Under the pieces are notes generated by a model. The model had not been told where the DNA came from. It was given only the letters and a program-made list of their open reading frames with translations, and searched no databases. From Micromonospora echinofusca (lineage in GTDB: Bacteria; Actinomycetota; Actinomycetes; Mycobacteriales; Micromonosporaceae), in assembly GCF_900091445.1 (NCBI RefSeq), contig NZ_LT607733.1, positions 4,367,001 through 4,431,000 of the forward strand: a stretch of DNA of 64,000 bases. The letters run 5' to 3'. The number at the start of each line of letters is the position of its first letter. The first letter of the stretch is position 1. This document shows, piece by piece, positions 34,971-44,600 of the stretch. The position numbers and the translations under genes are program-made.

Positions 34971-36548
34971 ATGGGCATCCAGATGTCGCTGACAGCTCGA
35001 CGTACGGACCGCGTCTTCTTCGACGAGCGTGTGGCGTGGATGCTGCGGGTCAACCGCACCCTCGGCGCCGACAGCCGGTGGGTCAGGGCCAAGCGCTTCG
35101 CGGCGGCCTTCCACGGTGGTTCGTGGGAGAGGCTGGTCAGCGAGAGCAGCGTGTCGCGGTGGGAGACCGGCGGCAGCCGCCCGAGCCGCGCCGCCATCAG
35201 CCGGTACGAGGAGATCCTCGAACTCGATCCGGGCGAGATCACCGCGACGGTCGACACGATCCGGCGCTACGTCGACACCCCCGGATCCCCGAGCGCGGCG
35301 CCCACCGGCGCCGCGGACGGCGCCGCCACGGCCGAACTCGACGCGCTGCTCGACCGCGCCCTGTCCCGGGAGATCATGACCGGCGCCGGGTGGGACCGGC
35401 TCTCCGCGCTGGTCACGGCCGCCCCGCACCTCGTCATCGCCCCGAGGTCCGCCCGGGAGAGCGTCACCCAGCGCCTCGTCAGCGAGATGATCATCGCGCA
35501 CGGTCGGCCGTGGCGGCAGCGCTTCGAAGCCCTCAACCGGCTGTTCGGCCACGAGACGCTGGGGCGGGAGGCGGTCGCCGCCTGCGCGGCGCTGGGCGCC
35601 GACCGGGAGAACCAGATCTTCATCGAGACCGTCGGTGCCCTCGACGGCAGCCGGCACCCCGACGCCAGCGCCCACGTGCTCGCGCAACTGAACGACCCGA
35701 CGAACGACCGTGCGCTGCGGGGTGCGCTCCTCGCCTGTCTCCGCAAGGTGCGGTTCGGGCACTTCACGCCCGGGCAGCGCCGGATGCTGGTGCCCCGGAT
35801 CACCGATCTGCTGCGGGATCCGCTCTTCCACGCCGACGCCGTCCCGGTCGCGGCCGCCCTCCAGGCGGGCGCGGGTGTCCCGCTGGGCGGCCCGCAGGTC
35901 GCCCCGGCGCTGCCCCACCCGGTCCCGCACGTGGCCGCCACCGTCGCCCGCCGGGTCTTCGACGCCACGACCGCGCGGCTGCCGCGCGAGCCGCAGTCCG
36001 ACTGCCGCGACGCGACGCTGCTCACGCTGATCGGTGAGATCCTGCTCCATCCGGCCAGCGACCGGCGCCTCTACGCGGCGATGCTCGTCGCCTCCACCCC
36101 GTACGGCCCGTCGCTCGCCGCCGCCCTGGCGGCCGAGGTCGTGCCCACCGCCGCCGACCGCGTGGAACTCAACGTCCGGCTGCTCGCCGGCCTGCGGGTG
36201 CTCGGCGGCCAGGCCGAACGGCCGACGGTCGAGCGCCTCGTCACCGCGGCCCGGCTACCGCGAAGCGTCGTCGATGCCGCCGCGTTCGCGATCGGGCACC
36301 TGCGGGGCACCAGCGAGCGGGGGTTCTGGGAGGCCGCGCTGCGGCACCACGCGCGTCGCTGGCAGGCCCGGCGCGACGCGCCGTCGGCCGCCGCGCTCAC
36401 CGGCATCGTCTACAGCCTCGGCATCGCCGGACAGCGGCAGATCCTGGCGGACGTACGCGACGACCCGGGGTCACCTGAACCGAGCCGGGCCGCGGCCCGT
36501 TGGTGGCTCAACCTGCCCGGCCACGTCTACGACAGCTCACGCCTCTGA
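34971..36548 (+). CDS. HTH-type (XRE-like) regulator with helical-repeat C-terminal region
   Basis: A 525-residue protein. Residues 20-90 look like a lambda-repressor-type HTH: KRFAAAFHGGSWERLVSESS, then VSRWETGGSRPSRAAISRYE. A long C-terminal region (about 120-520) is all-helical in composition, Ala/Leu/Arg-rich with repeated units of about 40 residues, HEAT- or TPR-like, with no enzymatic motif. No named family is recognised. Possibly a DNA-binding sensor that binds a peptide or protein partner. GGAGG is only two bases from ATG 34971; ATG 34983 is an alternative. The 3' end carries a 19-base duplication over the stop codon. Confidence 0.65.
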   Translation: MGIQMSLTARRTDRVFFDERVAWMLRVNRTLGADSRWVRAKRFAAAFHGGSWERLVSESSVSRWETGGSRPSRAAISRYEEILELDPGEITATVDTIRRYVDTPGSPSAAPTGAADGAATAELDALLDRALSREIMTGAGWDRLSALVTAAPHLVIAPRSARESVTQRLVSEMIIAHGRPWRQRFEALNRLFGHETLGREAVAACAALGADRENQIFIETVGALDGSRHPDASAHVLAQLNDPTNDRALRGALLACLRKVRFGHFTPGQRRMLVPRITDLLRDPLFHADAVPVAAALQAGAGVPLGGPQVAPALPHPVPHVAATVARRVFDATTARLPREPQSDCRDATLLTLIGEILLHPASDRRLYAAMLVASTPYGPSLAAALAAEVVPTAADRVELNVRLLAGLRVLGGQAERPTVERLVTAARLPRSVVDAAAFAIGHLRGTSERGFWEAALRHHARRWQARRDAPSAAALTGIVYSLGIAGQRQILADVRDDPGSPEPSRAAARWWLNLPGHVYDSSRL

Positions 36549-36568
36549 GAACAGCTCACGCCTCTGAG
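36532..36568 (+). repeat. 19-bp tandem duplication across a stop codon
   Basis: ACAGCTCACGCCTCTGAG occurs at 36532-36549 and 36551-36568. The first copy contains the TGA of the HTH gene. Confidence 0.8.
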
Positions 36569-36611
36569 CCGGGCGGGCACCGGCGCCACCTCGACGAGGC
36601 GGACTCCCCCG

Positions 36612-36656
36612 CCGGACGCCCGACCCCCGCAGCGTTGCCAGGGGCCGGGCGTCCGG
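36612..36656. terminator. Terminator hairpin between HTH regulator and DHA2 exporter genes
   Basis: Arms CCGGACGCCCG and CGGGCGTCCGG (11 bp, perfect) with a further CCCC/GGGG pairing inside. It lies between convergent genes. Confidence 0.7.
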
Positions 36657-36684
36657 ACCGACCTTCCGGGGCCCGGGTGACGCG

Positions 36685-38268
36685 TCAGTGGATGATGACG
36701 GGGGCCTTCGCCTGCCCCGGCTGCTCGTCGTCGAGCAGGTGCGACGGCTCACGCCGGCGGGGCAGAAACGCGGCCGGGATGAACGTGAGCAGCACCAGCG
36801 CGAACGCGACCCAGAACGTGGTGGCGAAGGAACTGGCGGCGAAGTCGAGCCCACGGGAGAGCAGCGACGGGTCGACCGGGAACCGGTCGGCGAGCTCCGG
36901 CTGCTGCTGCACGACGATGGCGACCTTCGCCTCGGTCAGCGGCTCACCGTCCGGGCCGACGGCGCCGGGGATCTGCCGGGAGCCGTTCATCTCGCTGGTG
37001 AGGATCACCGACATCGTGGCGGCGCCGACGGAGCCACCGATCTGCTGGAGGATGTTGACCAGGGTGGAGCCGCGCGCCACCTCGTGGGCCTTCAGGGTCT
37101 TCAGCGCCGAGGTCATGATCGGCATCATGGTGCCGCCCATGCCGAGGCCCATGACGAACAGCGACCCGCAGAGCAGCACGTACGACGTCTGCGGGTCGAT
37201 CTGGGTGAAGGTGAAGAACCCGAGGGCGATGAGCACCAGCGCGAACGGCACGGTACGACCGACGGGGACCCGGTCGGCCAGCATCCCCGCCACCGGCATG
37301 GTCACCATCGCGCCGAGGCCCTGCGGCGCCATCAGCAGGCCGGCGGTCAGCGTCGACTCGCCGCGGATCTGCAGGAAGTAGCTGGGGAACAGCAGGCCGG
37401 CGCCCATGAACGCGATGATGAACACGAACATGGTCACCGTGGCGATGGTGAGGTTGCGGTTGGCGAACAGCCGCAGGTCGAGCAGGGGGTGCTGGGGCCG
37501 GAAGGAGTAGCGCACGAAGGCGACGACGAGCACGCCGCCGACCAGCATGGGAGCCCACACCTCGGGGTCGGCGAACGTGCCGGCGTCGGGCAGCGAGGAG
37601 ACGCCGTAGAGGAAGAGGGCGAGCCCCGGCGAGAGCATCAGCATTCCGACGAAGTCGAACGACTCGGAGGGCTCGGGGTTGTCCTTCGGCAGCGCCAGGG
37701 CGGCGTAGACGAGCGCCACGGCACCGATCGGCAGGTTGATCAGGAAGATCCAGTGCCAGCTCGCGATGTCGATCAGCCAGCCGCCGAGGATCGGCCCTCC
37801 GATGGGCCCGAGCAGCATCGGGATGCCGAGGACGGCCATCAGCCGGCCGATCCGGTGCGGGCCCGCCGCCCGGGTCATGATCGTCATGCCGAGCGGCAGG
37901 AGCATGCCGCCGCCGAGGCCCTGGAGCACGCGGTAGCCGACCAGTTGCCCGATCGTGTCGGCGTTGGCGCACAGCCCCGACCCGATCGTGAACAGCGTCA
38001 GGGCGATCATGTAGAGCCGCTTGGTGCCGAACCGGTCGGCGGCCCAGCCGCTGAGCGGGATCACCGTGGCCAGCGCGAGCGTGTAGGCCGTCATGGTCCA
38101 GGCGACGTCGGCGTACGACGCGTCGAACTCGCGCTGGAAGGTCGGCAACGCGACGCTGACGACCGTCACGTCGAGGATCGACATGATCGCGCCGAGGACG
38201 ACGACCCCGGCCACCTTGAGCACCGAGGCGTCGAGTTTGTCCGAGGTCGCGATGGATTGCTGTGTCAC
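36685..38268 (-). CDS. MFS drug exporter, DHA2 (EmrB/QacA) family
   Basis: A 527-residue major facilitator with about 14 predicted helices. Motif D1-like LDVTVVSVALPTFQREF lies in the first helix, motif A GWAADRFGTKRLYM in the 2-3 loop, and motif C GIPMLLGPIGGPILGGWL in helix 5. It exports hydrophobic or cationic toxic compounds by proton antiport. AGGAG lies six bases before GTG 38268. It is in the same orientation as the LAL regulator gene 200 bases upstream, which could link it to that regulator or to self-protection against the lanthipeptide, but a separate promoter region intervenes. Confidence 0.9.
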   Translation of the reverse strand: MTQQSIATSDKLDASVLKVAGVVVLGAIMSILDVTVVSVALPTFQREFDASYADVAWTMTAYTLALATVIPLSGWAADRFGTKRLYMIALTLFTIGSGLCANADTIGQLVGYRVLQGLGGGMLLPLGMTIMTRAAGPHRIGRLMAVLGIPMLLGPIGGPILGGWLIDIASWHWIFLINLPIGAVALVYAALALPKDNPEPSESFDFVGMLMLSPGLALFLYGVSSLPDAGTFADPEVWAPMLVGGVLVVAFVRYSFRPQHPLLDLRLFANRNLTIATVTMFVFIIAFMGAGLLFPSYFLQIRGESTLTAGLLMAPQGLGAMVTMPVAGMLADRVPVGRTVPFALVLIALGFFTFTQIDPQTSYVLLCGSLFVMGLGMGGTMMPIMTSALKTLKAHEVARGSTLVNILQQIGGSVGAATMSVILTSEMNGSRQIPGAVGPDGEPLTEAKVAIVVQQQPELADRFPVDPSLLSRGLDFAASSFATTFWVAFALVLLTFIPAAFLPRRREPSHLLDDEQPGQAKAPVIIH

Positions 38269-38469
38269 GAATTCTCCTGAAGTCCCCGTTGTGGCCGGCG
38301 CCGGGCCATGCCTCGACCTGTCACCTGCCGAGCAGTGTCCGCAGGCAGACTAACGAGCGACACCGACGATCGGCCGACGATTTTCGACCGGCAGGAACGG
38401 CGGGTGCCGACCGGCGGAAGCGGCGACCCGTCCCGGCGGTGACGTCGGCGGCGTCCCGGCGGCGCGCGG

Positions 38470-41067
38470 CTACGCCGGGAACGTGCCCGCCAGTTCGAGC
38501 CGGCTGCGCACCCCCAGCTTGTGGTACGAGCGCTGGAGGTGGTTCTCCACCGTGCGCACCGACAGGCGCAGCCGGTGGGCGATCGCGGTGTTGTCCAGCC
38601 CCGTGGCGGCCAGCTCGCAGATCTCGCGTTCCCGGCCGGTCAACGGGCTCGGCGCGGACTCGACCCGCCCGCACCAGGCCGGCCAGTACGCGTCGCAGTG
38701 CCCGCGTAGCTTCTCGGCGCGGGCGGCGTGGGCGTTGGCGGCGCGGTGGTCGCCGCGCCGGCGCCGGGCCGCGCCGGCGGCGATCGTCGCCTCCAGCTCC
38801 AGGGTGGTGTATCCCCGCTGCCCGAACGTCGCCGCCAACTCCTCCAGCGCGTCGGGATCCGCCCCCGCCAGCGCCGCGGCCAGGTCGGCGTAGAGCCCGA
38901 AGAGCGGACTGTCGCAGGCGTCGGCGACCTGACGGAGCGCCGAGGCCGCCGAGGTGGACGGCGCCACCCGGGACAGCAGGTGCAGCGCCTGCGCGGCGAT
39001 GGTGCGTACGCCGTTCTCGCGGGCCTGCGCGGCCAGCGCGGTGAGCTGCCCGGCCGCGACGGCGAGGCGCCCCTCGGCGACGTTCGTCCAGGCCTCGGCG
39101 AGGCCCCAGAAGTCGGCGGGCCCGCTGTGCGTGGGGAAGCTCCCACCCAGCTCGTCGCGGACCTCCCGGACGTCGCGCGCCGCACCGGCCTGCGCGGCGA
39201 ACCAGGCGCTGACGGACAGGACGTAGCCCCGGATGGGAAACAGCGTGTGCCCGTCGACGAGGGCACGCGCCTCGCGCAGCCAGCGCAGCGCGTCCCCCAG
39301 GCGCCCCCGGTGGTAGCGGCAGTTGCCGACCATCAGGGCGAGCAGGGCCACGCCATCGGCGGAGCCGCGGTCGACCGCGTCCAGGTAGTAGGCCTCCGCC
39401 GACTCCGTGGCCTGGGTCAGGTTCCCCGACATCACCAGCGCCTGCACGTGCAGGGCCTGGGTGGCGGCGCGCATGGTGGGCCAGGCCTGCGGGAAGGTGA
39501 CCTCGTCGCCGTCGAACATCGCGGCGGCGCGGGCCGGCTGACCGGAGAAGACCAGCAGGTAGGGCAGGAGCGGGGCGCCGGCCATGCCCAGCAGCGGGTC
39601 GCGCGGCGGGTGCTGGCCGAGCCGGGTGACGGCGTCGCGCCCCTCGGCTATCCGGCCGTCGAAGACGGCCATCGCGGCGACGGCGGTCAGCAGCCCGTCG
39701 TGCACGGCGGCGGGCAGCGCCGACGCCGCGTCGGCGAGCACGGTGCTGGCGGCCCCGGGCCGGCGCAGCCCCCAGAACAGGTTCACCGCCCGCAGCGCCG
39801 CCGTCTCGGCGCGGTCGCGGGGGTCGTCCAGCGAGTCGTACGCGCGGCGGAGGTGCTCGTCGGCCTCCTCGCCGCGCCCCTGCGCGACCAGGGCGCGGCC
39901 GAGCTGGCGCGCGCCCCGGGGCGAGGCGACCCGCCGGGCGAGCCGCTCGGCGAGGCGGGCCCCGCGTCGCAGCAGCGCCGACTCGGAGGCGGCCAGCAGG
40001 TCCGCGTCGTCGACCGCCAGGTCGGCCTCGCACCGCCACGACACCACCCGCAGGTGGTCCTCGTACTGGGCCGGCGAGGTGTCCTCCAGGGCGTCCGCCA
40101 ACTCGCGCAGGATGCGGCGGGTACGCAGCGCGCCGGTGCTCGCCCGGGCCGCCTCGGCGTAGAGCGGGTGCGCCACCCGGACCAGGCCGCGCTGCTCGCC
40201 GGTGGTCAGCTCGATGAGCCCCCGCTCCTCCAGCCGCTCGGCGACCTGCGCCGGGACGAGCCGCTCGACGACGGGCAGCGGCGCGGGCTCGCCGTGCGCC
40301 ACGTACTGCAACGCCTCGATCTCGTCGGGACCGAGCTGGCCGAGCGTCTCGGCGATGAGGTCGCTCAGGTGCGGGTGTTCCAGCGGGGTGCTGCGCCAGG
40401 TCCACACGCCGCGCCGTCGGGCGAGGGCGTCGGTCTGCCGCCCGCCGCGCAGCATCTCCCGCAGGAACAGGGGGTTGCCGCGTACCGCCTGCCAGACGGT
40501 GGCGAGGGTCAGGCCGTCGGTGGGCCCGCCGAGCATCGCCTGGATCAGCTCGGCCGTCTCCTCCTGGCTCATCGCCGCCAGCTCCACCCGCTCGACGGGG
40601 CCGAGGCGGCGCAGGGCGGTGACGGCCGGGCTGGCGACCGCCTCGCTGCGGGCGGTGGCGAGGACCCGCACCCCCTCGCCGGCCACGAGCCGCTCCAGCA
40701 GCGCCGACGACGCGTCGTCGAGCCAGTTCACGTCGTCGACGACGACGAGGACGGGCCGGTCGGCGGCGATGGCGCGCAGCCTGGCGGCCACGTCGCGGAA
40801 GGCCTCGACGACCGACGGACCCACCGGCTGGGCGACGAGCTGGGCGAGTACGCCGAAGGGCACGCTCTGCCAGCCCGGCGTCGCGGTCACCCGCAGCGCC
40901 AGGAAGCCGCGCCGCCCCGCCTCGGCCAGCACCTCCGTGGCGAGGCGGCTCTTGCCGATGCCGGCCTCCCCGGTCACCAGGGTGCACCGGGTCACGCCGC
41001 TGTCGAGGCTGTCGAGCAGCCGGTCCAGCTCCCGCCGCCGCCCGACGAGTGGCCATGGTGTGGACAA
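38470..41067 (-). CDS. LuxR-family regulator with N-terminal AAA ATPase (LAL type)
   Basis: An 865-residue large ATP-binding LuxR regulator. The AAA/STAND domain begins LVGRRREL and has Walker A VTGEAGIGKSRLA (near residue 40) and Walker B VLVVVDDVNWLDDASS. A helical repeat region follows, then a C-terminal LuxR HTH: LTGREREICELAATGLDNTA and LSVRTVENHLQRSYHKLGV. Start TTG 41067 is chosen because GGGGAGGGA lies six bases upstream; the frame is open to 41214. LAL proteins commonly activate secondary-metabolite clusters. It is divergent from the lanthipeptide operon, with several inverted repeats between, so it is the likely cluster regulator. Confidence 0.88.
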   Translation of the reverse strand: MSTPWPLVGRRRELDRLLDSLDSGVTRCTLVTGEAGIGKSRLATEVLAEAGRRGFLALRVTATPGWQSVPFGVLAQLVAQPVGPSVVEAFRDVAARLRAIAADRPVLVVVDDVNWLDDASSALLERLVAGEGVRVLATARSEAVASPAVTALRRLGPVERVELAAMSQEETAELIQAMLGGPTDGLTLATVWQAVRGNPLFLREMLRGGRQTDALARRRGVWTWRSTPLEHPHLSDLIAETLGQLGPDEIEALQYVAHGEPAPLPVVERLVPAQVAERLEERGLIELTTGEQRGLVRVAHPLYAEAARASTGALRTRRILRELADALEDTSPAQYEDHLRVVSWRCEADLAVDDADLLAASESALLRRGARLAERLARRVASPRGARQLGRALVAQGRGEEADEHLRRAYDSLDDPRDRAETAALRAVNLFWGLRRPGAASTVLADAASALPAAVHDGLLTAVAAMAVFDGRIAEGRDAVTRLGQHPPRDPLLGMAGAPLLPYLLVFSGQPARAAAMFDGDEVTFPQAWPTMRAATQALHVQALVMSGNLTQATESAEAYYLDAVDRGSADGVALLALMVGNCRYHRGRLGDALRWLREARALVDGHTLFPIRGYVLSVSAWFAAQAGAARDVREVRDELGGSFPTHSGPADFWGLAEAWTNVAEGRLAVAAGQLTALAAQARENGVRTIAAQALHLLSRVAPSTSAASALRQVADACDSPLFGLYADLAAALAGADPDALEELAATFGQRGYTTLELEATIAAGAARRRRGDHRAANAHAARAEKLRGHCDAYWPAWCGRVESAPSPLTGREREICELAATGLDNTAIAHRLRLSVRTVENHLQRSYHKLGVRSRLELAGTFPA

Positions 41068-41086
41068 CGGGTCCCTCCCCACAAGA

Positions 41087-41110
41087 CGTCTGCCGTGACA
41101 GACGCTGTCA
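41087..41110. promoter_or_regulatory. Overlapping inverted repeats near the LAL regulator start
   Basis: CGTCTG-N6-CAGACG (41087-41104) overlaps TGACAG-ACG-CTGTCA (41096-41110), both with perfect arms. They sit 20-43 bases upstream of the TTG start, where a repressor or autoregulator could act. Confidence 0.45.
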
Positions 41111-41331
41111 GCGGCGCACGAGGTTGTCGGCCGGGATGACGGTAGGGCAACCGCGATCGTTGAGTACCGAATTCCGCCGGCCCTGAGTAGCCCCGCCGGC
41201 ACCCGCGTACGCATGCTGACCTGCGCATGTAGTTATCTTTCAGCGCGCCCCCCGTATGTGGCGTCAGGTTTCAGACACCGTCGCGCACGTCGCCACACGC
41301 GGTCGGCGGTGACCGGTTCGCGACTGCGGTG

Positions 41332-41346
41332 GAGTAGCCGCTACTC
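41332..41346. promoter_or_regulatory. Palindrome upstream of lanthipeptide operon
   Basis: GAGTAG-CCG-CTACTC, perfect 6-3-6, lies 83 bases before the precursor gene. The half-site TGAGTAG occurs again at 41184-41190, and TGAGTAC at 41161-41167, within the same divergent region of about 360 bases. These are candidate binding sites for the LAL regulator. A weaker pair, TGTGGCG (41257) and CGCCACA (41291), also lies here. No extra gene was found in 41068-41428. Confidence 0.5.
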
Positions 41347-41428
41347 AAGCCCCGGCCCGCGCCCCCGGCCAGTCTCGAAGGGACGGACCGCGGCATCCGG
41401 CCGCCGGTCGCGACCAAGGAGGAACCTG

Positions 41429-41608
41429 ATGTCGATCACCGACGTCGTCCGTGCCTGGAAGGACGAGTACCACCGCGGCGAGGCGTCGCCCGACCACCCT
41501 GTCGGCCTGGTCGAGCTGAGCCGCGAGGAGCTGGAGACGGTCGCCGGCGGCATGCCGCCGATCGACGGGCACACCGAGAAGTGCTGCCACTGCATGTCGC
41601 CCTGCTGA
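41429..41608 (+). CDS. lanA: Class II lanthipeptide precursor, mersacidin/lichenicidin-like
   Basis: A 59-residue RiPP precursor. The leader (1-41) opens MSITDVVRAWKDEYHRG, the typical type 2 leader head, and ends LVELSREELETVAGG with the double-glycine site cut by peptidase-containing exporters. The predicted core (42-59) is MPPIDGHTEKCCHCMSPC: one Thr (49), one Ser (57) and four Cys (52, 53, 55, 59), the last being C-terminal. AAGGAGGAA lies five bases before the ATG. A perfect hairpin separates it from lanM. The C-terminal Cys matches the LanD decarboxylase encoded downstream. Two dehydratable residues and four cysteines leave cysteines over for a disulfide or other linkage. Confidence 0.9.
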   Translation: MSITDVVRAWKDEYHRGEASPDHPVGLVELSREELETVAGGMPPIDGHTEKCCHCMSPC

Positions 41609-41629
41609 CCTGTCCATCACGGCGACCGC

Positions 41630-41660
41630 GCCGGAGCCCGGCGAGCTGCCGGGCTCCGGC
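41630..41660 (+). terminator. Intercistronic hairpin between precursor and synthetase genes
   Basis: Arms GCCGGAGCCCGGC and GCCGGGCTCCGGC pair perfectly (13 bp) around GAGCT, 21 bases past the precursor stop and 25 before lanM. With no U-tract and no new promoter visible, it probably acts as a leaky terminator or RNA stabiliser, so that precursor is made in excess of the enzymes. Confidence 0.75.
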
Positions 41661-41685
41661 CCCGCCCCGCACCCGAGGATCGGCG

Positions 41686-44600
41686 ATGACCGTTGGGTTC
41701 CTACCCGCCCTCTCGCTCACCGAGCGCGTCCCGGTCGACGGGGCCGGCGCGTACCCCGTCTCCGACCGCGCCCGCTGGCGGCTCTCCCGGTGGCGCGACT
41801 CGCAGGCCTTCGCCACCGCCGGGGCCTGGCAGCGCCGCCTCGCCGCCGACGCGTGCGACGAGGACGTCCTGCTGCGCCTGCTCGACGAGCCCGCCACGGT
41901 GATCGCGGCCCGGCTCGCGCGCCCCCCGGAGTGGTCGCGACGCTTGCAGGGCCTGTACTCCGGGCCGGCCCCCGACGACTGGCGCCCGGAACGGCTGCCG
42001 GGCCGCCCGCTCGACGACGCGCTGGTCGTCGCCGCCCCGCTGCTCGCCGACGCCCGCCGCCGCGTGCGCGAGGCCGCGGCGGAGCTGGCCGGCCCCGCCA
42101 CGCCCGTCGACCCCGCCGCCGTCGACGCGCTCGGCCTCGCCGAGCTGCTCGACGAGCTGGTCCGGCTGCTCAGCCGCGCGAGCGTGCTCGAGCTGAACGT
42201 CGCCCGCGTGCGCGGCGAGCTGACCGGGCCGACGCCGGCGCGGCGCTTCGCCACCTTCTTCGCCCGGATGGCGCAGCCCCGCGTCGCGCTGGACTTCCTC
42301 ACCGAGTACCCGGTGCTGGCCCGCCAGCTCCTGACCGTGGTCGACGCCTGGGCCTCGTCCACCGTCGAGTTCCTGCGCCGGCTGCACGACGACTGGGCCG
42401 CGATCGCGCCGGCCCTCGGCGTACGCCCGGACGCGCGGCTCACCGGGCTCACGCCCGCCGGCGACGCCCACCGGGGCGGGCGGCGGGTGTGCGTCGCCCG
42501 CTTCGACGACGGCTCGCGCGTGGTCTACAAGCCCCGCGACCTCGCCGTGGACGCCCGCTTCCAGCGGTTGCTGGGCTGGCTCGCCCGGCGCGACGCCGGC
42601 CTGGGCCTGCGCCCCTTCGGGGTGCTGACCCGCGACGGCTACGGCTGGACGGAGTTCGTCGCCGCCGCCGCACCGACGTCGCTGCCCCGCTACGCCCGCC
42701 ACTACGGCAGCCTGCTCGCCCTGCTGCACGCGCTGGGCGCCGGCGACTGCCATCCCGGCAACGTGGTGGGTGCCGGCGACACACCGGTGCTCGTCGACCT
42801 GGAGACCCTGTTCACCCCGGCGCTGGAGCGCGGTGGCGGCGCCGCCGACGGCGGGGCCGTGGCGTCCTGTGTCCTCGCCGTCGGGCTGCTGCCGGCCGGC
42901 GAGCCACCGGCGGGCGAGACGGGTGCGTGCAACTGCGCCGAGTGGCTCGGCGCGGGCACCGACGAGATGCAGTTGCACGTACCCGGCGTGCACGTCGGGC
43001 ACGGGGCACCGGCCGCCGTCGAGGGCGTCCGGCCGGCGGACCTGCGGGCGTACGAGGCCGACGTCGTCGCCGGCTTCCGCCGCGCGTACGACGTGCTCAG
43101 CGCCGAGACCGGGGCGCTGGCCGACCGGGTACGCGCCTTCGCCGGCGACGAGATCCGGGTGGTGCTGCGCCCGACGCGCACCTACGCCCGGCTCCAGGAG
43201 GCGCTGCTGCACACCGACCACCTGCGCGACGCCCTCGACCGGGACCGGCTGCTGGACTGGCTCTGGGTCGGCGTGGAGGAGCTGCCGGTGCTGGCCGCGA
43301 CGATCGCCGCCGAACGCGCTGACCTGGCGGCCGGGGACACGCCGCTGTTCACCGCCCGGGTGGGCTCGCGCGACCTGTGGGCCGGCCGCGACCGGCGGCT
43401 GCCCGGCGCCCTGGCCGGCTCGGCGCTGGACGGGGCGCTGCGTCGCATCGCCGGCCTGGGCGGGGCCGACCGGGAGCGGCAGGTGTGGCTCATCCGCGCC
43501 ACGTTCGCGTCCCTGGCCGAGACGCCCGACGCCCCGCACGCCGAGGTCCGCTGGCGTCCCGGGCCGGTGCCGGCGGAGCCGTCGACGTTCCGTCCGCTGC
43601 TGGCGCAGGCCGCCGAGATCGGCGAGCGGGTCGCGGCGATGGCGCACGGCGGGACGTGGTTCACGTTCGGTCCCACCGCCGGGGCCCGCTGGGCGCCGGT
43701 GCCGATGGGGGCCGGCCTCTACGACGGCCTGTCGGGCCTGGCCCTGTTCTACGGCTACCTGGGCGAGGTCACCGGGCACGGAGACTTCACCGACCTGGCC
43801 GCCGGGATCGCCCGCCGGCTGAACCAGCGGCTGCGCGCCGACGGGTTCCCCCTGACCGCCGTCGGGGCGTTCAACGGCTGGGGCGGCCCGTGCTACGCGT
43901 ACGGCCATCTGGCCGCCCTGTGGGGCGACGACCCGACCGTCCACGCCGGACTGGACCTGGCGCTCACCCGGCTGACGGCGCTGACCGACGACGCCGGCGA
44001 CGCCGACGTGGTCGACGGGCTGGCCGGCGCGGTGCTCGCGGTGCTGGCGTGCGGCGCGGAGCCGCAGCGCGCGGTCGACCTGGCGCGTCGCCTCGGCGAC
44101 CGGCTCGTCGCGGCGCTGCCCGCCGCGCTCCGGCTGGGCGGCCTGTCGCACGGCGCCGCCGGGATGGCGACGGCGCTGTTCGAGCTGTGGAGCGTCACCG
44201 GCGTGGAGCGCTACGCCGAGGCGGGGCGCCGCGCCCTGGAGTTCGACCGCTCGCTGTTCGACCCGGCCACGGGCAACTGGGCGGACCTGCGCCGGCCCGG
44301 CCTGCTCAGCAACGCCTGGTGCCACGGCGCACCCGGCATCGGGCTGTCGCGAGTGCGCATCCGGCGGGCGCTGTCCCGCCGCCCGCTGCCGCAGGTCGAC
44401 GGCCTCGACGCCGAGATCGCGGTGGCGCTGCGCACCACGTTCGGGCACGGCTTCGGACGCAACCACAGCCTGTGCCACGGCGACCTCGGCAACCTCGACC
44501 TGCCCCTGCTCGCCGGGGCGGACCCGGCGGCGGTCGGTGCGGTCGTCGACGGCGTGCTGCGCGACGTGGCCGCCCACGGGTGGCGCTGCGCCAACCCGGC

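Noticed and set aside
41701..44577. 958-residue minus-strand open frame
   Set aside because: Shadow of lanM, with low-complexity Gly/Arg/Val/Gln composition.
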